From: Diphasiastrum complanatum
Taxonomy: Eukaryota > Streptophyta > Lycopodiopsida > Lycopodiales > Lycopodiaceae
Assembly (NCBI GenBank): GCA_029204225.1
Contig: CM055094.1
Location: 20,687,407 to 20,751,406, forward strand
Direction of reading: 5' to 3'
Length of the DNA stretch: 64,000 nucleotides
Both the position numbers and the translations under genes were made by a program. Below the pieces are notes generated by a model. The model did not search any database. It was not told where the DNA came from and was given only the letters and a program-made list of their open reading frames with translations. Within the stretch, counting starts at the first letter, position 1. Each line of letters starts with the position of its first letter. Shown here one piece after another: positions 46,320-58,023 of the stretch.

Positions 46320-46421
46320 TGGACGGTTGTATTACGTGCCATATATCTGATCCGTTGTTGGATCGACGAGTGTACGACTTGGGTTTTATTGGTTTTAGCT
46401 ATATAAATGTTGTTTGATCAG

Positions 46422-47642
46422 TTAAAACATTTCGCTATGTTTTGGATTTTCACTCCCTGTAGCTCTTGGTGTGTGAACCAAATACCATTCCACCTTAAAA
46501 TCACCTATTCTGTGTTGCTCATATGATTCAGATCTACAAACATATTGTTGGTAGAATCAAATGACAAAGTGCCATGTTTTGAGTTATAAATTTCATTGAT
46601 ATGTTAAGGAATACCAATGATGTTTTGCAAGCCCCTGTTTTACACATCCCTCTCTAATTTGATTTGAAAGGGCCAGGTGATAGGAAATTGTTTTATATGT
46701 ACTTGTCCAAATGCCTCTTTGATAATTTTAAACATTGTGTCATATGCATCCCTGCTAATACCAGAATAATCACATGCTCCTTGTATCAATTTTCGATCAA
46801 TGGTCTTGCCGACTTCGCCCATAAGGGCCTCTGCAATCTTGGGCTTGATTCGAGAATATCGTTGATTTCCAAGTAGAGTCGTCGTTGACTTGGCTGTAAG
46901 TACTGCACTCAAGGACTTTCCAATCATGTCCTTGTCTTTCGGATTTTCATTGGTGACTAAAGCTGCTCTGCAAAATAAAAAAAAGATTTAGAAAAAACCA
47001 ATTCATAACCATTGATGTGCTAGATGAAACAAAACACATGAATAGTTTAAAACATAATCCTACTTGAAAGCATATATTCTTTTTTTTCCGTTGACCCCCA
47101 CTTGTTGAGAGCTCGTCAATACTTTTTAAAATAACTCTTTTTCCTTATTGTTCAGTATTTTCTTCCGTAATGTGTTTACTTCTACATTTATTTGACAATA
47201 TGAGGTACACAATGTTTGTACAATTAGTTTCATATTGTCAGTTTCTTGGTTGAGGTTTAATATAATATCTTGCAAACGAGAACTATCTATCTTTAAGATT
47301 TCATTTTCGTCTTTTGTTTGCAAAAAAAAGTTTCTTTTTCTCGGTAGTCAGTAAGAAAACCATTCAACATATTTTCCAAATAGTGGATTTTTTTCATTGA
47401 ATAACTAATGCCATAACTTTTCAATCTTTCACAACAACCCAATAGACTATTGTGTCCTTCACACAAAAACAGTATGAGTTGTGTGACTGATCTAAAATTT
47501 GGATGTTGCATTGAGCTTGGATCGATTGGATACAAACTTCCATCAACCCATAGATCACAATGTTTCCTGTCTTTCATCCTTTGGTGAGCTGGTAAGGTAG
47601 ATCCTTCAGATTTTTTCTCGACAGTGGAGCATATTCTGTGGA
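46422..47642 (-). pseudogene. orfC copy 2, N-terminally truncated
   Basis: Spliced minus-strand gene of unknown family. The first coding part includes KHCDLWVDGSLYPIDPSSMQ and a K-K-I-H-Y-L-E-N motif. The second is rich in Q, N and leucine (coiled-coil-like, QDIILNLNQETDNMKLIV). A 96-bp intron (46968-47063) with GT and TTTTGCAG ends follows, then an exon with RYSRIKPKIAEALMGEVGK and CDYSGISRDAYDTMFKII. A 16-bp loss near 46514 shifts the frame before the C-terminus VEWYLVHTPRATG (stop 46422). Between parts 1 and 2 the frame shifts within a T-run, in both complete copies. Confidence 0.55.
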
Positions 47643-47934
47643 AAGATCAATATGGACATGATAACTATTTTAAGAGAATTGAACTCAGACCTATAATAAC
47701 AAAACAATATTAGCTTAAAACACAAAACCATTAATTCTCGAGATGAATTAGTTGCTAGTACTCAATAGAATAGATTTAAACCTGGAAAGCTGCCAACCAC
47801 CAAATATTATTTTCGGACTGCACACTGAAATTAAGACTCTCCGAGTTTATCGTATTGCTAATTGTTCCATTCATAAGTATAACACTAACCCTTTCAATTT
47901 CGTTTGTGATTCCATAAAACTTTATAATAAATCT
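47643..47934. other. Joint between tandem orfC copies
   Basis: The sequence after 47660 is not seen elsewhere in the window. It contains an open plus frame (47752-47982) with no recognisable meaning. Confidence 0.4.
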
Positions 47935-49091
47935 CTACAAATGATTCAGATCTACAAACATATTGTTGGTAGAATCATATGACAAAGTGCCATGTTTTGA
48001 GTTATGAATTTCATTGATATGGTAAGGAATATCAATGATGTTTTGAAAATTCTTGTTTAACACATCCCTCTCTAATTTGATTTGAAAGGGCCGGGGAATA
48101 GAAAATTGTTTTATATGTACTTGTCCAAATGCCTCTTTGATAATTTTAAACATTGTGTCATATGCATCCCTGCTAATACCAGAATAATCACATGCTCCTT
48201 GTATCAATTTTCGGTCAATGATCTTGCCGACTTCACCCATAAGGGCCTCTGCAATCTTGGGCTCGATTCGAGAATATCGTTGACTTCCAAATAGACTCGT
48301 CGTTGACTTGGCTGTAAGTATTGCACTCAAAGACTTTCCAATCATGTCCTTGTCTTTCGGATTTTTATTGGTGACTAAAGCTGCTCTGCAAAATACAAAT
48401 AAGATTTAGAAAGAAACAATTCACAACCATTGATGTGCTAGATGAAACAAAACACATGATTAGTTTAAAACGTAATCCTACTTGAAAGCATATATTCCTT
48501 TTTTCCGTTGACCCCCACTTGTTGAGAGCTCGTCAATACTTTTTAAAATAACTCTTTTTTGCTTATTGTTCAGTATTTTCTTCCGAAATGTGTTTACTTC
48601 TACATTTATTTGACAATATGAGGTACACAATGTTTGTACAATTAGTTTCATATTGTCAAGTTCTTGGTTGAGGTTCAATATAATATCTTGCAAACAAGAA
48701 TTATCTATCTTCAAGATTTCATTTTCTTCTTTTGTTTGCAACAAAAAATTGATTTTTCTCGGTAGTCAGTAAGCAAACCATTCAACATATTTTCCAAATA
48801 GTGGATTTTTTTCATTGAATAACTAATGCCATAACTTTTCAATCTTTCACAATAACCCAATAGACTATTGTGTCCTTCACACAAACACAGTATGAGTTGT
48901 GTGACTGATCTAAAATTTGGATGTTGCATTGAGCTTGGATTGATTGGATACAAACTTCCATCAACCCATAGATCACAATGTTTCCTATCTTTCGTCCTTT
49001 GGTGAGCTGGTAAGGTGGATCCTATCAGATTTTTTCTCGACAGTGGAGCATATTCTGTGGAAAGATCAATATGGAGATGATATTTAGACAT
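47935..49091 (-). pseudogene. orfC copy 3, most complete N-terminus
   Basis: ATG at 49091 (MSKYHLHIDLSTEYAPLSRK). The intron is at 48386-48481 (96 bp, same size as copy 2), and splicing restores the phase exactly (lysine codon split AA|A). The C-terminus is cut: an ATG found in the other copies is TTG followed by TAG at 47935. About 350 residues would be encoded if the T-run frameshift near 48735 is bridged. It is unknown whether that shift is decay, a sequencing effect or a recoding site; both copies share it. Confidence 0.55.
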
Positions 49092-49162
49092 CTTAATAAT
49101 CAATAGATTAATCTAGTAGAAAACCTGCTTGTTATATATCTTGTAAGCTATTAAAACTAGTC

Positions 49163-49447
49163 TTAATTATAAAAAAAAAATAATTGGAAAAGTTTGAAAT
49201 GACCTTGGCCCTCTTTTTGATCCATCACACTCCATGTTTCTTGCTTTATATGCAAAATCAAAGCTTTGCAGTTATGAGCAAAATAAGCAAAATATTTTTT
49301 CAATACATGTGTGTTGAAATTGCAAATTTTTGAATTGCAAAAATTTGAGATAACCTTGCCACTCCATTTGATCCAACACACTCCGTATCTTCTGAATTTC
49401 AAAAATTCAGATTCACGTTGGCGCTCATTGTGATCCAAAATAGTCAA
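49163..49447 (-). pseudogene. orfB copy 3
   Basis: The longest version (MTILDHNERQRESEFLKF start), with a short duplication AAAAATTCAGATTC near 49405 that opens the N-terminus. Confidence 0.3.
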
Positions 49448-49564
49448 AGTTTCTTGCCATGATTTGCAGATCGATAAGGCTGTTTTTCTTTGATGTGAAC
49501 GCTTTAGTAGATGGAAAGAAAACTTTGATGTGCAATACGATTTGCATTTACATGAGAAGTCATG

Positions 49565-50191
49565 TTAGTTAATGGTAGAAAATAGAATCTTGAAGTATGG
49601 ACACCACGCGTTGCGGCTACCCAACTTCCAGTTAACTACATACGTTACTAGTGAGGTCAAGTCATCGGAGTTGTGCGGGCAGACCAAAAACTCAGTCGGA
49701 GTTTTAAAATTCGACGATTTTCTCTCTCTTACGTGGCATTTCTTAGACAGCCCTTTTGGGCCATGGAACTCCTCGAATGTAAACTCCATATTATTTGAGT
49801 CTGTTTCATCTGATGAAGCATGACGCTTGGCTTGTATCGATCCTTCGTCTGTGACATAGAGTACATGGGTGTCTTTCTCGATGTAAGCTTCAATAGGTCG
49901 ACCGTTTGGTGCTTTGCAGTTGGCCCTTGTGGAGAGAAGGAACTCTTTCTCTTTTGAGAAGCCGCTTGCGTGGAATCTGTTGCAATAGGCCTGGAAGTAG
50001 AGTTGGTATTCTTGGCCGGTTCTGAGGGAGTCTCCCAAGCTTTTATCTGCTAGCATCAAGTGGTCTCAAAATCGAGGTCAGTGGCTCAACTGTTGCAAAG
50101 TGACATCTATCAGAAGATAGCCCAATAATGTATTGAGGTCAGCTCCAGAAATAGGGATGATATAAACAAAATTTTGGTTAGGAGGTAACAT
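49565..50191 (-). pseudogene. orfA copy 5, with extra internal segment
   Basis: The frame 50059-49565 (164 codons) includes about 125 bp at 49662-49788 that the other copies lack, and stays open through it (FEEFHGPKGLSKKCHVRERK). The N-terminal part is deleted between about 50130 and 50160; the original ATG is at 50191. The extra piece has no GT-AG ends, so it looks like ancestral sequence lost elsewhere, not an intron. Confidence 0.45.
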
Positions 50192-50514
50192 GAACTAGAA
50201 AATTTGTTGGTGTGGTCATAAGCAATATGCAATCGAAATGGGCTCTGATAGTCACTGATCAATAGAGGAAGTTGGAACTCTATGTGGCTCAGGAACTAGT
50301 GTGCCTCATGGTACCAAGTGTTCATCTCATAGATATCGAGGCTTTCCATGGTGATGTCAATTCTATCTTGAGTTGGGTCATCAGAACAGAAAGATGTTGT
50401 GGCAGACAGGTTCTGGACTTGGCTGATGACTCTGTTGAAGGTTCGGCTCTGGTAACAGACAAGTGGAGTCTCGGCTCGGTCGACTGTGGAGGGCTTCGGA
50501 TCGGTCGTCTTTGG

Positions 50515-50690
50515 ATGGACTCGGCTCAGTCAACTTTGTATGCAGAGTATGGAAGCTCAGCGCAGTCCAGAGTGAATGCAGAGTATGGACGCTTGGCTCG
50601 GTCCACAGTGATTGCAGAGCATGGGGGCTAGGCTCCCTGAGCAGTGTATGTAGAGTATTGCTCGGCAGTGTATGGAGACTAGAAATTTGT
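50515..50690. repeat. 36-bp minisatellite, 4 units
   Basis: Lies in the plus frame 50272-50631. Several units carry private substitutions (AGCTCAGCGCAGTCC). Confidence 0.7.
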
Positions 50691-50739
50691 GGAAAACTTT
50701 GGAGCAATGTTGCTCTGATAGGATGTGGAAACGATGATT

Positions 50740-51339
50740 ATTGCATGATGATTCAACTGATCTTGTAGGAATGATTTGAAGAGGCATATTTATGTGCATA
50801 TGATTCCTTTTGGTTCAGGTTAGGTCATAATTTAAAAAATATTGTTCTTGATACAAGAATTGTAATTTAAAACACATATAAAATTTTTAAAAATAATTTA
50901 AAAACTTTTGTTTTAATAAGCAAAAAGTTTTTTTTTAGTTATTCTAATGGTTGTCTCCAATGATTTCATTTTGAATAGTATTATTATATCATATAAGCTA
51001 ATGTGCATTTATCAATAAAAATCTATTAACAAAATTTTAGTAGCTTGATTAATTTTCTTCCAGAATACAACATTTTTTTTAGCATTACAATATCTTTATT
51101 TGAAGCATTTTAGATATGGATATTTTTTTTAAAAAATTAAAAAAAAATGGGTCTCCATGTCATTTCTTTTTTTTGGGATCATCGTGTTTCATGATGAACA
51201 ATCTTAGTAAATTCTTCCCTGGTGCATCCTTCCAAAATTAGATGAATGGCTTTTTTCTTTGGCTACACAAGCTCGCCAGAGATGTTGTCAAGTCACACAT
51301 ACTTTTCTCTTTTTACGCCAGCACATGATTGATTTGTTG
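50740..51339. other. Deletion joint and AT-rich DNA
   Basis: About 85 bp of spacer (exon-like stretch ending TTCAGGTTAGG) joins straight to AT-rich DNA near 50825. No gene except the MMNNLSKFFPGA reading near 51194. Confidence 0.5.
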
Positions 51340-51640
51340 CAAACCCTTCTGCTAAACTCCTTGCCAACTTAGGAGATGCTGAAAACATCAGAGAGATTGA
51401 ACGCCTCCTCAAAAGACCACGTTTTTTCACTGTCCAAGATAAATTCTTCCAAAACTCAAATGAAAGGCCTGGTTCTTTCAACCTAAACAACCCTAGTTCG
51501 GTGGTTTATGGACGAAATATGGGAAAAAGAAAGAAGTATACATGATATAAAGGGAAGGAAGGACAAGGCAATGGTGCAAAAGAAGACTTACTGGATAAAA
51601 GACTGAGCTTTTACAGGTATTAACTAGCTCGTAGGATGAC
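51340..51640 (+). pseudogene. NPSAK module, copy 4
   Basis: Near-identical to 6690-6990 and, like it, joined to the gypsy protease, so this joint existed before the copies separated. Confidence 0.35.
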
Positions 51641-52438
51641 GAGGATCTGCATTAGTCTCTCCATAAATAGAGACTATCTGGTAAAACTTATCTCTAAATA
51701 CAATAGTATGGTTTTTAAAATCTATTTTCAACGAATCTGATTTATCAAAAAACCATTCATATCCTAGGATTACATAAGTTCTAGCAAGATTCATAACATG
51801 GAAGTCGAGCTGCTCAACATGATCTTGCATCCGAACCTCCAAATTAGGGACTTTCACATCCCAAACTTCTGTGTCTGACCCTGAGGCTAGAGGACCACAT
51901 AATGTTGATCACGGGCACCCGAAGCTTCTATACAAGCCGCACATTCAAAAGGTTGTGAGTACCTCCAAAATCAAACATTATACCTAAGTCTTTCCCTAGA
52001 ATATTGCCTTTAACTTGAAACCATTGATTAGACTTGAAAGAAAGTGTACTGAAGTTACAAGTATATTCACAACCATTTAACAAATCAACTTTCAATTCAC
52101 AACCATTTAACAAATCGACTTTCAATTTACCTGTCGGTAAATCCATCGCCATGAAACTTGATGATTTATTTTCCCTCTCGGATCTCTCTTTGGCATGATG
52201 CCCAAGTTTGTTGGCAAGCAGTAGCTTCTAGTTCATCAAAAAATAGATTTTTTATCTTATTATTTTTTGGTTTTTCATTCTTAGGCTTTTGGGCTGATTG
52301 GCTGTGCATTCTCTTCCGTGAGGCAATCACGGTGCTATCGTAGGCTTTAGCTACTCGGATAGGATCTTTCAATATGGAGGACATTCCCTTTGCACTCCTT
52401 TTGGTAATCGGCTGACAATCCATACTATGAATTGCCAC
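51624..52438 (-). pseudogene. Ty3/gypsy gag end and protease remnant, copy 2
   Basis: Nearly the same as 6973-7787, including the inactivating FDFGGTHN site and the KVDLLNGC duplication. Confidence 0.7.
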
Positions 52439-53059
52439 TGTGCCAATTTCGAATCAAGTGACCCTTAAGTGATTATTAGAAGCCTTTTTCAAATGGAAAA
52501 AAATAGCATACACCTCTAAAAGGATACGGTTGCTAGGTCTACAAAGTACTCAACAAAAATTGCTTTTTCTTTTAAGGCTTTCAATTGCCTTAACCCAAAA
52601 AAGTAAATAGGGAAAAAGTAATGGCAAACCTGAATGCAATAAAGGAACTTCTAAAATCCCTATTTAAGAGCAAAAAATCCAAAATCCCCCCCCCCCCCCC
52701 CCCCCAAATTAATATAACTAGTAACATTATTCTCAAAGCATATACGATGAGCTACAAACAACACTTGGAGAGTAGAAAATTAGGAATCTGTCAAATACTC
52801 TTGCATCTAGTATTTGGAAAGTTAGACATAACGATAGTATCATAAGAATGAGTTAGAGAAGCTTGTGAAGCCATCCAGAGGTGTGTTGTTGTTTTATTAG
52901 TTGCCTAGATACATATCAAGCTACCCCAAGTTACCACAGATCTATTATATGAGTTAAACACGGGTCTATATGAGGCACGGTGTATATATTGCAAAAAGCG
53001 AAAAGGAAGGTCTCCCCTTTTATTATATTGTGTACAACCGATAGTTGGGTTAAAGGTAA
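52439..53059. other. Poly-C tract and RT downstream region
   Basis: A C-run of about 19 lies at 52687-52705. 52720-53040 is the direct copy of the RT 3' region. No gene. Confidence 0.55.
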
Positions 53060-53755
53060 TTGTAATATTCAGGACAGTTCACCAAATTACATGTGTTGTC
53101 GTTTCCGTCTATCTAAAGGTATTCCAGGGGATAGATCCAAAAAGGATTGTCAGGTGTTCTTGGTCGAGTCTTGTTTAGGAAACGTCCAACCGTATGATTA
53201 TTGATAAAGCATATATCGTCAATGTACCTGAACGAATATTTGAAGTCGTTTATAAATTTAATCTGCCCTAATCTTGCAAGCCTCTTAATAAACTGCAGTT
53301 TCAAAAAAAGAAAGGCACCAGTTATAAGACATTGGTCAATGTGAAAAGCCCATTGGTATTCCCCCGACCTGTCGCCAAGTATGATCCTCAAGTCTAATAA
53401 TGCAATTGTCTATCAAATAGGAATTCCAAATGCATAAGGTATTCTTGCGGTCTATAGTACTCCATTCGTATGAACCTGTATTTTTCGAAACCCATTTAAA
53501 ATCATTGGTTCCAGATATTCATTTGTATTTGAGCAATTTGATTTTGGCGATTTTAAATGCCGAACAAATCATTTTAGTCATAATAGTTTTCAAATCGTCA
53601 ATCCCGTTCAAAGGAATATTGCTTTTTTGGGGGTAACCTAATTCTTTGCTTGCTGGTGTTTTGAGTTTGTAATGCAATTTTAGGCTGAAATTTTCAGCAC
53701 ACAAGGCTTGTAGGAGGGGGAGTTCCTGCATCCATCTAATGTGTGGTTTTGACAC
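53060..53755 (-). pseudogene. Reverse transcriptase, copy 2 (decayed)
   Basis: The frame is broken by stops after KLLKYK (near 53519), within the GIPMG region and after WIYPLEYL. The catalytic FRYIDDICF box remains. Substitutions relative to 20125-20982 are scattered. Confidence 0.6.
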
Positions 53756-53802
53756 ATTTTGGTGCTGATTTTTTAGATTTGATACTTGCTATTTTTTGTG
53801 TC

Positions 53803-53824
53803 TTTTAGGGCACATTTAGGGTTT
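53803..53824. other. Two telomere-like TTTAGGG units
   Basis: TTTTAGGGCACATTTAGGG occurs just upstream (minus sense) of the RT. Two units could be chance; endonuclease-deficient Penelope-like elements are known to sit at telomeric repeats, which is why it is noted. Confidence 0.2.
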
Positions 53825-53877
53825 GAAAAAGTTTATTTTCTTGGCTAGTTTTTATGGCAAGAGATTTGAGCCCACCT

Positions 53878-54285
53878 ATATATATATATATAGATCTCTA
53901 GGTCCACTCAAGCCTACGTGGCACAGGGCCCAGTTGACTTGACATACAAGCTTATGGTAGGCCTACATGGCTCGCCACATGGCAACCCTCAAGCCTGCAT
54001 GATTTGCCGTGTGGTAGACCTACATGGCTTGCCATGTGGTAGTGTGCGATAGGCTTTGCAAATAGCAGACCACATAGGCAGAGTCTGGTTAGCTTGCCAG
54101 CCTATGATGGGCCTACGTGGCTTGCCACATGGCTAGCCCCAAGCCTGCATGATTTGCCACATGGTAGTCATACGTGACTTGACACGTGGGCACCTGTGAC
54201 AGCCTTGGTCAATCGCAGGCCTATGTGGCCTGCTACACAAGTCTATGGTAGGCCATGTGGTAAACCACACAAGACTATGGTAGGA
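53878..54285. repeat. CCACATGG-type repeat region, unit 3
   Basis: One full and several partial copies of the motif repeat of 44401-45215, read through to 54300. It occupies the place of the histone-like ORF relative to the promoter cassette. Confidence 0.5.
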
Positions 54286-54357
54286 CTATGTGGTTGTAGT
54301 TGTAGCCTCAACTCGTCGTATGTTGACCTTTCTGAAATCCCTGGAATCACCGGCCAT
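54286..54357 (-). other. Short ORF after the promoter cassette, 23 codons
   Basis: The ATG at 54357 reads MAGDSRDFRKVNIRRVEA then threonines and a stop in repeat DNA. It may be the stub of a second cargo. The ATG lies only about 23 bp from the TATA-like box, so it is unlikely to be the translation start from that box. Confidence 0.25.
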
Positions 54358-54401
54358 TGTACAATCCCCGGGAATGGACTTATATAGGAGAAAAAAGTTG
54401 G

Positions 54402-54751
54402 CACGTGTGAATCCCAGTGACACGTGGCCCAGTTAGTAGTTGACATGTGGAACCACACGTTTGTATACGCATGTGTGAAACTGCACGTCTGGATCAACAC
54501 GTGTGGGATCTCATGTGGGTACACGTGGCCGAATGGATCCACGTATCGGCTCGCACGTGTGGTCACGTGGCCCAATCAATACTTGACGTGTGGGACCACA
54601 CTTTTGTATCCGCATGTGTGAAACTTGCACATGTGACCATGTGGTCGAATGGTTTGGTGACGTGTGTTCTGGCATGTGTTAGCTCGCACGTGTGGGCAGA
54701 TGGCCGAATGGCAGATTGACGTGTATTGTAGCACGTGTGGTCTCACACGTG
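54402..54751 (-). promoter_or_regulatory. G-box array, second copy, 9 CACGTG motifs
   Basis: Same array and order as 45953-46319 with a deletion near 54540 and several CACGTG sites mutated to CACGTT, CATGTG or CAGATG. The TATA-like box is at 54380-54388. Confidence 0.6.
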
Positions 54752-54853
54752 TGGACGGTTGTATTACGCGCCATAGATCTGATCCGCTGTTGGATCGACG
54801 AGTGTACGGCTTGGGTTTTATTGGTTTTAGCTATGTAAATGTTGTTTGATCAG

Positions 54854-55170
54854 TTAAAACATTTTGCTAAGTTTTGGATTTTCACTCCCTGTAGCTCTTG
54901 GTGTGTGAACCGAATACCATTCCACCTTAAAATCACCTATTCTAGGAACATTGAGTGGTGTGTCGCTCATATGATTCTTAATTATCTCTGGATATTCTGT
55001 TTTACTAAAAATCCAAAATAGAATTTCATGCTCTTCTTTAAAACCTGTTTGAAACTTGTTTCCTGTCTTTCGTCCTTTGGTGAGCTGGTAAGGTGGATCC
55101 TTTCAGATTTTTTCTCGACAGTGGAGCATATTCTGTGGGAAGATCAATATGGAGATGATATTTAGACATC
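54854..55170 (-). pseudogene. orfC copy 4, internally deleted
   Basis: As copy 1 at 21346: N-terminal MSKYHLHIDLPTEYAPLSRK, an alternative middle (HEILFWIFSKTEYPEIIKNH) and C-terminal VEWYSVHTPRATG ending at 54854. The last exon is open for at least 75 codons. Confidence 0.5.
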
Positions 55171-55209
55171 TTAATAATCGATAGATTAATCTAGTAGAAA
55201 ACCAACTTG

Positions 55210-55497
55210 TTATATATGCTGTAAGCTATTAAAACTCGTCTTAATTATAAAAAAAATTAATTGGAAAAGTTTGAAATGACCTTGGTGCTCTTTTTGATCC
55301 ATCACACTCCAAGTTTCTTGCTTTATATGCAAAATCAAAGCTTTGCAGTTATGAGCAAAATAAGCAAAATATTTTTTCAATAGTGTGTGTTGAAATTGCA
55401 AATTTCTAAATTGCAAAAGTTTGAAATAAACTTTTCGCTCCATTTGATCCAACACACTCGGTATTTTCTGAATTTCAAGATTCACGTTGGCGCTCAT
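55210..55497 (-). pseudogene. orfB copy 4
   Basis: Same module; a two-base loss (near 55384) changes the middle of the frame. Confidence 0.3.
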
Positions 55498-55635
55498 TGT
55501 GAGCCAAAATATTCAAAGTTTCTTGCCATGATTTTCAGATTGATAAGACTGTTTTTTCTTTGATGTGAACTTTTTGAGTAGATGGAAAGAAAACTTTGAT
55601 GTGCAATACGATTTGCATTTACATGAGAAGTTATG

Positions 55636-56539
55636 TTAGTTAATGGTAGAAAATAGAATCTTGAAGTATGGACCCCACACGTTGCGGCTATCCAACTTCC
55701 AGTTAACTACAGACGTTACTAGTGAGGTCAAGCTCCATATCATCTGAGTCTGTTTCATCTGATGAAGCATGACGCTTCGTTCGTATCTTGGCCCTTTGCC
55801 TGGATTGTTGTGTTGGTGGTGGTTGGACAAGTGTGGTCGTGTCTTCATGTTGAGCAAAAGACTCTTCAGCAGAATGATCCTTCATTTGTGGGTGTCTTTC
55901 TCGATGTAAGCTTCACTAGGCCAACCGTTTGGTGCTTTGCAGTTGGCCCTTGTGGAGAGAAGGAACTCTTTCTCTTTTGAGAAGCCGCTTGTGTTGAATC
56001 TGTTGCAATAGGCTTGGAAGTAGAGTTGGTATTCTTGGCTGGTTCTAAGGGAGTCTCCCAAGCTTTTATCTGCTAGCATCAAGTGGTCTCGAACTCGAGG
56101 TCGGTGGCTCAATTGCTACAATGACATCTATCAGAAGATAGCCCAATAATTGGAGGTTTGCTTGTTCTTGATATAGTCATGGAGGCAGTTGGAATCAAAT
56201 TGGGCCCAATCATAAAGGTTCTGATCATGTAGTCTAGAATCAACCATCATGTGGAATAGTTTCATGGGGATACGCATGATCTTGGACCTATAGCGCTATG
56301 TATATTTCGTTAGATAGGCGCATGGAGCAGCTAAGGGCTTATCATTTATGACCTCGATACGGTAACCATCCTTTTTTCCATTTGTCCACTGTGGGGTCTA
56401 TGTATTTGAAGTATGCTGTGGATTCAATCTTTTTGAGGGTCCTGTTGACTGTGTTTGGTCCCCTAGGGAAGCCAAATGTATTGAGGTCAGCCCCAGAAAT
56501 AGGGATAGTATAAACAAAATTTTGGTTAGGAGGTAACAT
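55636..56539 (-). pseudogene. orfA copy 6
   Basis: ATG at 56539. The frame is interrupted near 56342 (K-run) and at the TAG shared with copies 1 and 3; the C-terminal part is open at 55882-56112 and 55703-55885 in different frames. Confidence 0.4.
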
Positions 56540-56785
56540 GACTTGGAAAATCTGTCGGTGTGGTTATAGGCAATATGCAATAGAAATGGGCTCTGATAGC
56601 CACTGAAAAGAGGAAGTTGGAACTCTGTGTGGCTCAGGAACTAGTGTGCCTCCTGGTACCAAGTGTTCATCTCAGAGATATCGAGGCTTTCCATGGTGAT
56701 GTCAATTATGTCTTGAGTTGGGTCATCAGAACAAGAAGATGTTGTGGCATACATGTTTTGGACTCAGCTGATGACTTTGTGTAAT

Positions 56786-57125
56786 GATGGCACTCTGGAT
56801 TCGTGGTGGATGTATGTAGATGGTGTCCAAGGATGCAAAGGAGTAATCAAGCACGGTCGTAGCGAATGATAGATCGCCACTAAAAGATGGAAAATTGATC
56901 CTTTGAAGCTATGGCTTTTCAAAGCGTCTGAATTCCATTTCCATGCTTGAAGAAGGAAGTGCCAGCATCAAATCTTCTCCCATCAGAGTTTGTTTTCATT
57001 TCCTAAAAAGCATGCATGGCAGCATGGCAATAAAGCATGATATTGTGACTTTTTGTAATGTTCTGCAACATTTGCTTACATACATAGCTACACCAAATGA
57101 GAAAATTAAGGACCTAGATTCTTAA
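56786..57125 (+). pseudogene. Exon-like module of unidentified gene, copy 5, first part
   Basis: The MDDDG start is lost in a deletion that also removed the minisatellite (joint near 56782). The following small frame is open (56943-57125, TTG in place of ATG) and reads EEGSASIKSSPIRVCFHFLK. Confidence 0.4.
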
Positions 57126-57290
57126 AGAGTTTTATGAGGTTGAAATTCTAGTTCATTGCTTAAAATTCAACTGATCTTGTAGGAATGATTTGAAGAGGCA
57201 TATTTATGTGCATATGATTCCTTTTGGTTCAGGTTAGGTGAATCCTATATCCTTTTGAAGTCGAGATCAAGGAGGAGGCAGTCGAGATCA

Positions 57291-57672
57291 ATGAATGCAT
57301 ATCTTTTGGATTCACATGATAGATTGAATGCTTCTAATTATTCAATTTGGAAGCTAAGAATGGAACCAATCCTTATTTTACAAGATCTAATGGATATAGC
57401 GAGTGGCGAAGAGGATGAGCCTATTCATCCTCAAGAAGCTACAAAATACAAAAGGAGGTGCAAGGTTGCTCTCCATTGTATAAAATGAATGTAGCTCATG
57501 AGCTTCTTAAGGAGGTAGGAGCTTGCATCTTGGCTCAAGAATCATGGGAAACTCTTCAAAAGATATATGAATCCAAGAATACTTCAAGGTTGATATCCTT
57601 GAAGAATCAAATCCATATGTGCTGAGAGTCAAGGACTTAAACAAAGAGCTTGCTCACATAGGAGATTCCATT
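57291..57672 (+). pseudogene. Copia gag fragment, copy 3 (truncated)
   Basis: Same MNAYLLDSHDRLNASNYSIW start and same one-base loss (stop at 57488). It is cut at about 57672 and joined back to the exon module, with short duplicated sequence at the joint (GAGTTTTATGAGGTTGAA). Confidence 0.75.
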
Positions 57673-57781
57673 ACGGAGTTTTATGAGGTTGAAGTTCTAG
57701 TTTTTCTATAAAACATCTTCCTCTGAAAGTTTCTTTTTGGTGGAAATGATGCTATTTATACCAAGTGTATGCTAATTTATA

Positions 57782-57940
57782 ATGGCAAAGATCGAGTTCA
57801 CAGCTCACCATGATTATGATCATTTGCAAGTAGCCTATTATAAGCAAATTATGCTGCACTTTCGTGTTATCTTAGCACATTTGAATGTAGCTTGTGATTT
57901 ATTGGTTCAATATTCTAGCAGCTTTTTTGCACCATTTAAG
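57782..57940 (+). pseudogene. Best-preserved exon of the unidentified gene
   Basis: 53 codons from ATG (MAKIEFTAHHDYDHLQVAYY) to AAG, followed at 57941 by a textbook donor GTAAGA. This is the only copy without the GATATTATT frameshift. The next exon (58024-58098) follows in the same phase after 83 bp. No family is recognised. Confidence 0.45.
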
Positions 57941-58023
57941 GTAAGAGAAAGAGACAATCAAATAATGATGCAATAGGTTCTAGAAAATTGTAAATTTGTT
58001 GTTCCGGTATCTCCAATTTCTAG

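Larger units (their letters stand above)
49096..55173. repeat. Higher-order repeat unit 3, truncated (about 6.1 kb)
   Basis: Contains orfB, orfA, minisatellite, a jump over both copia fragments, AT-rich DNA, gypsy gag-protease, RT, promoter cassette and orfC. The large internal deletion has its joint near 50738. Confidence 0.75.
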
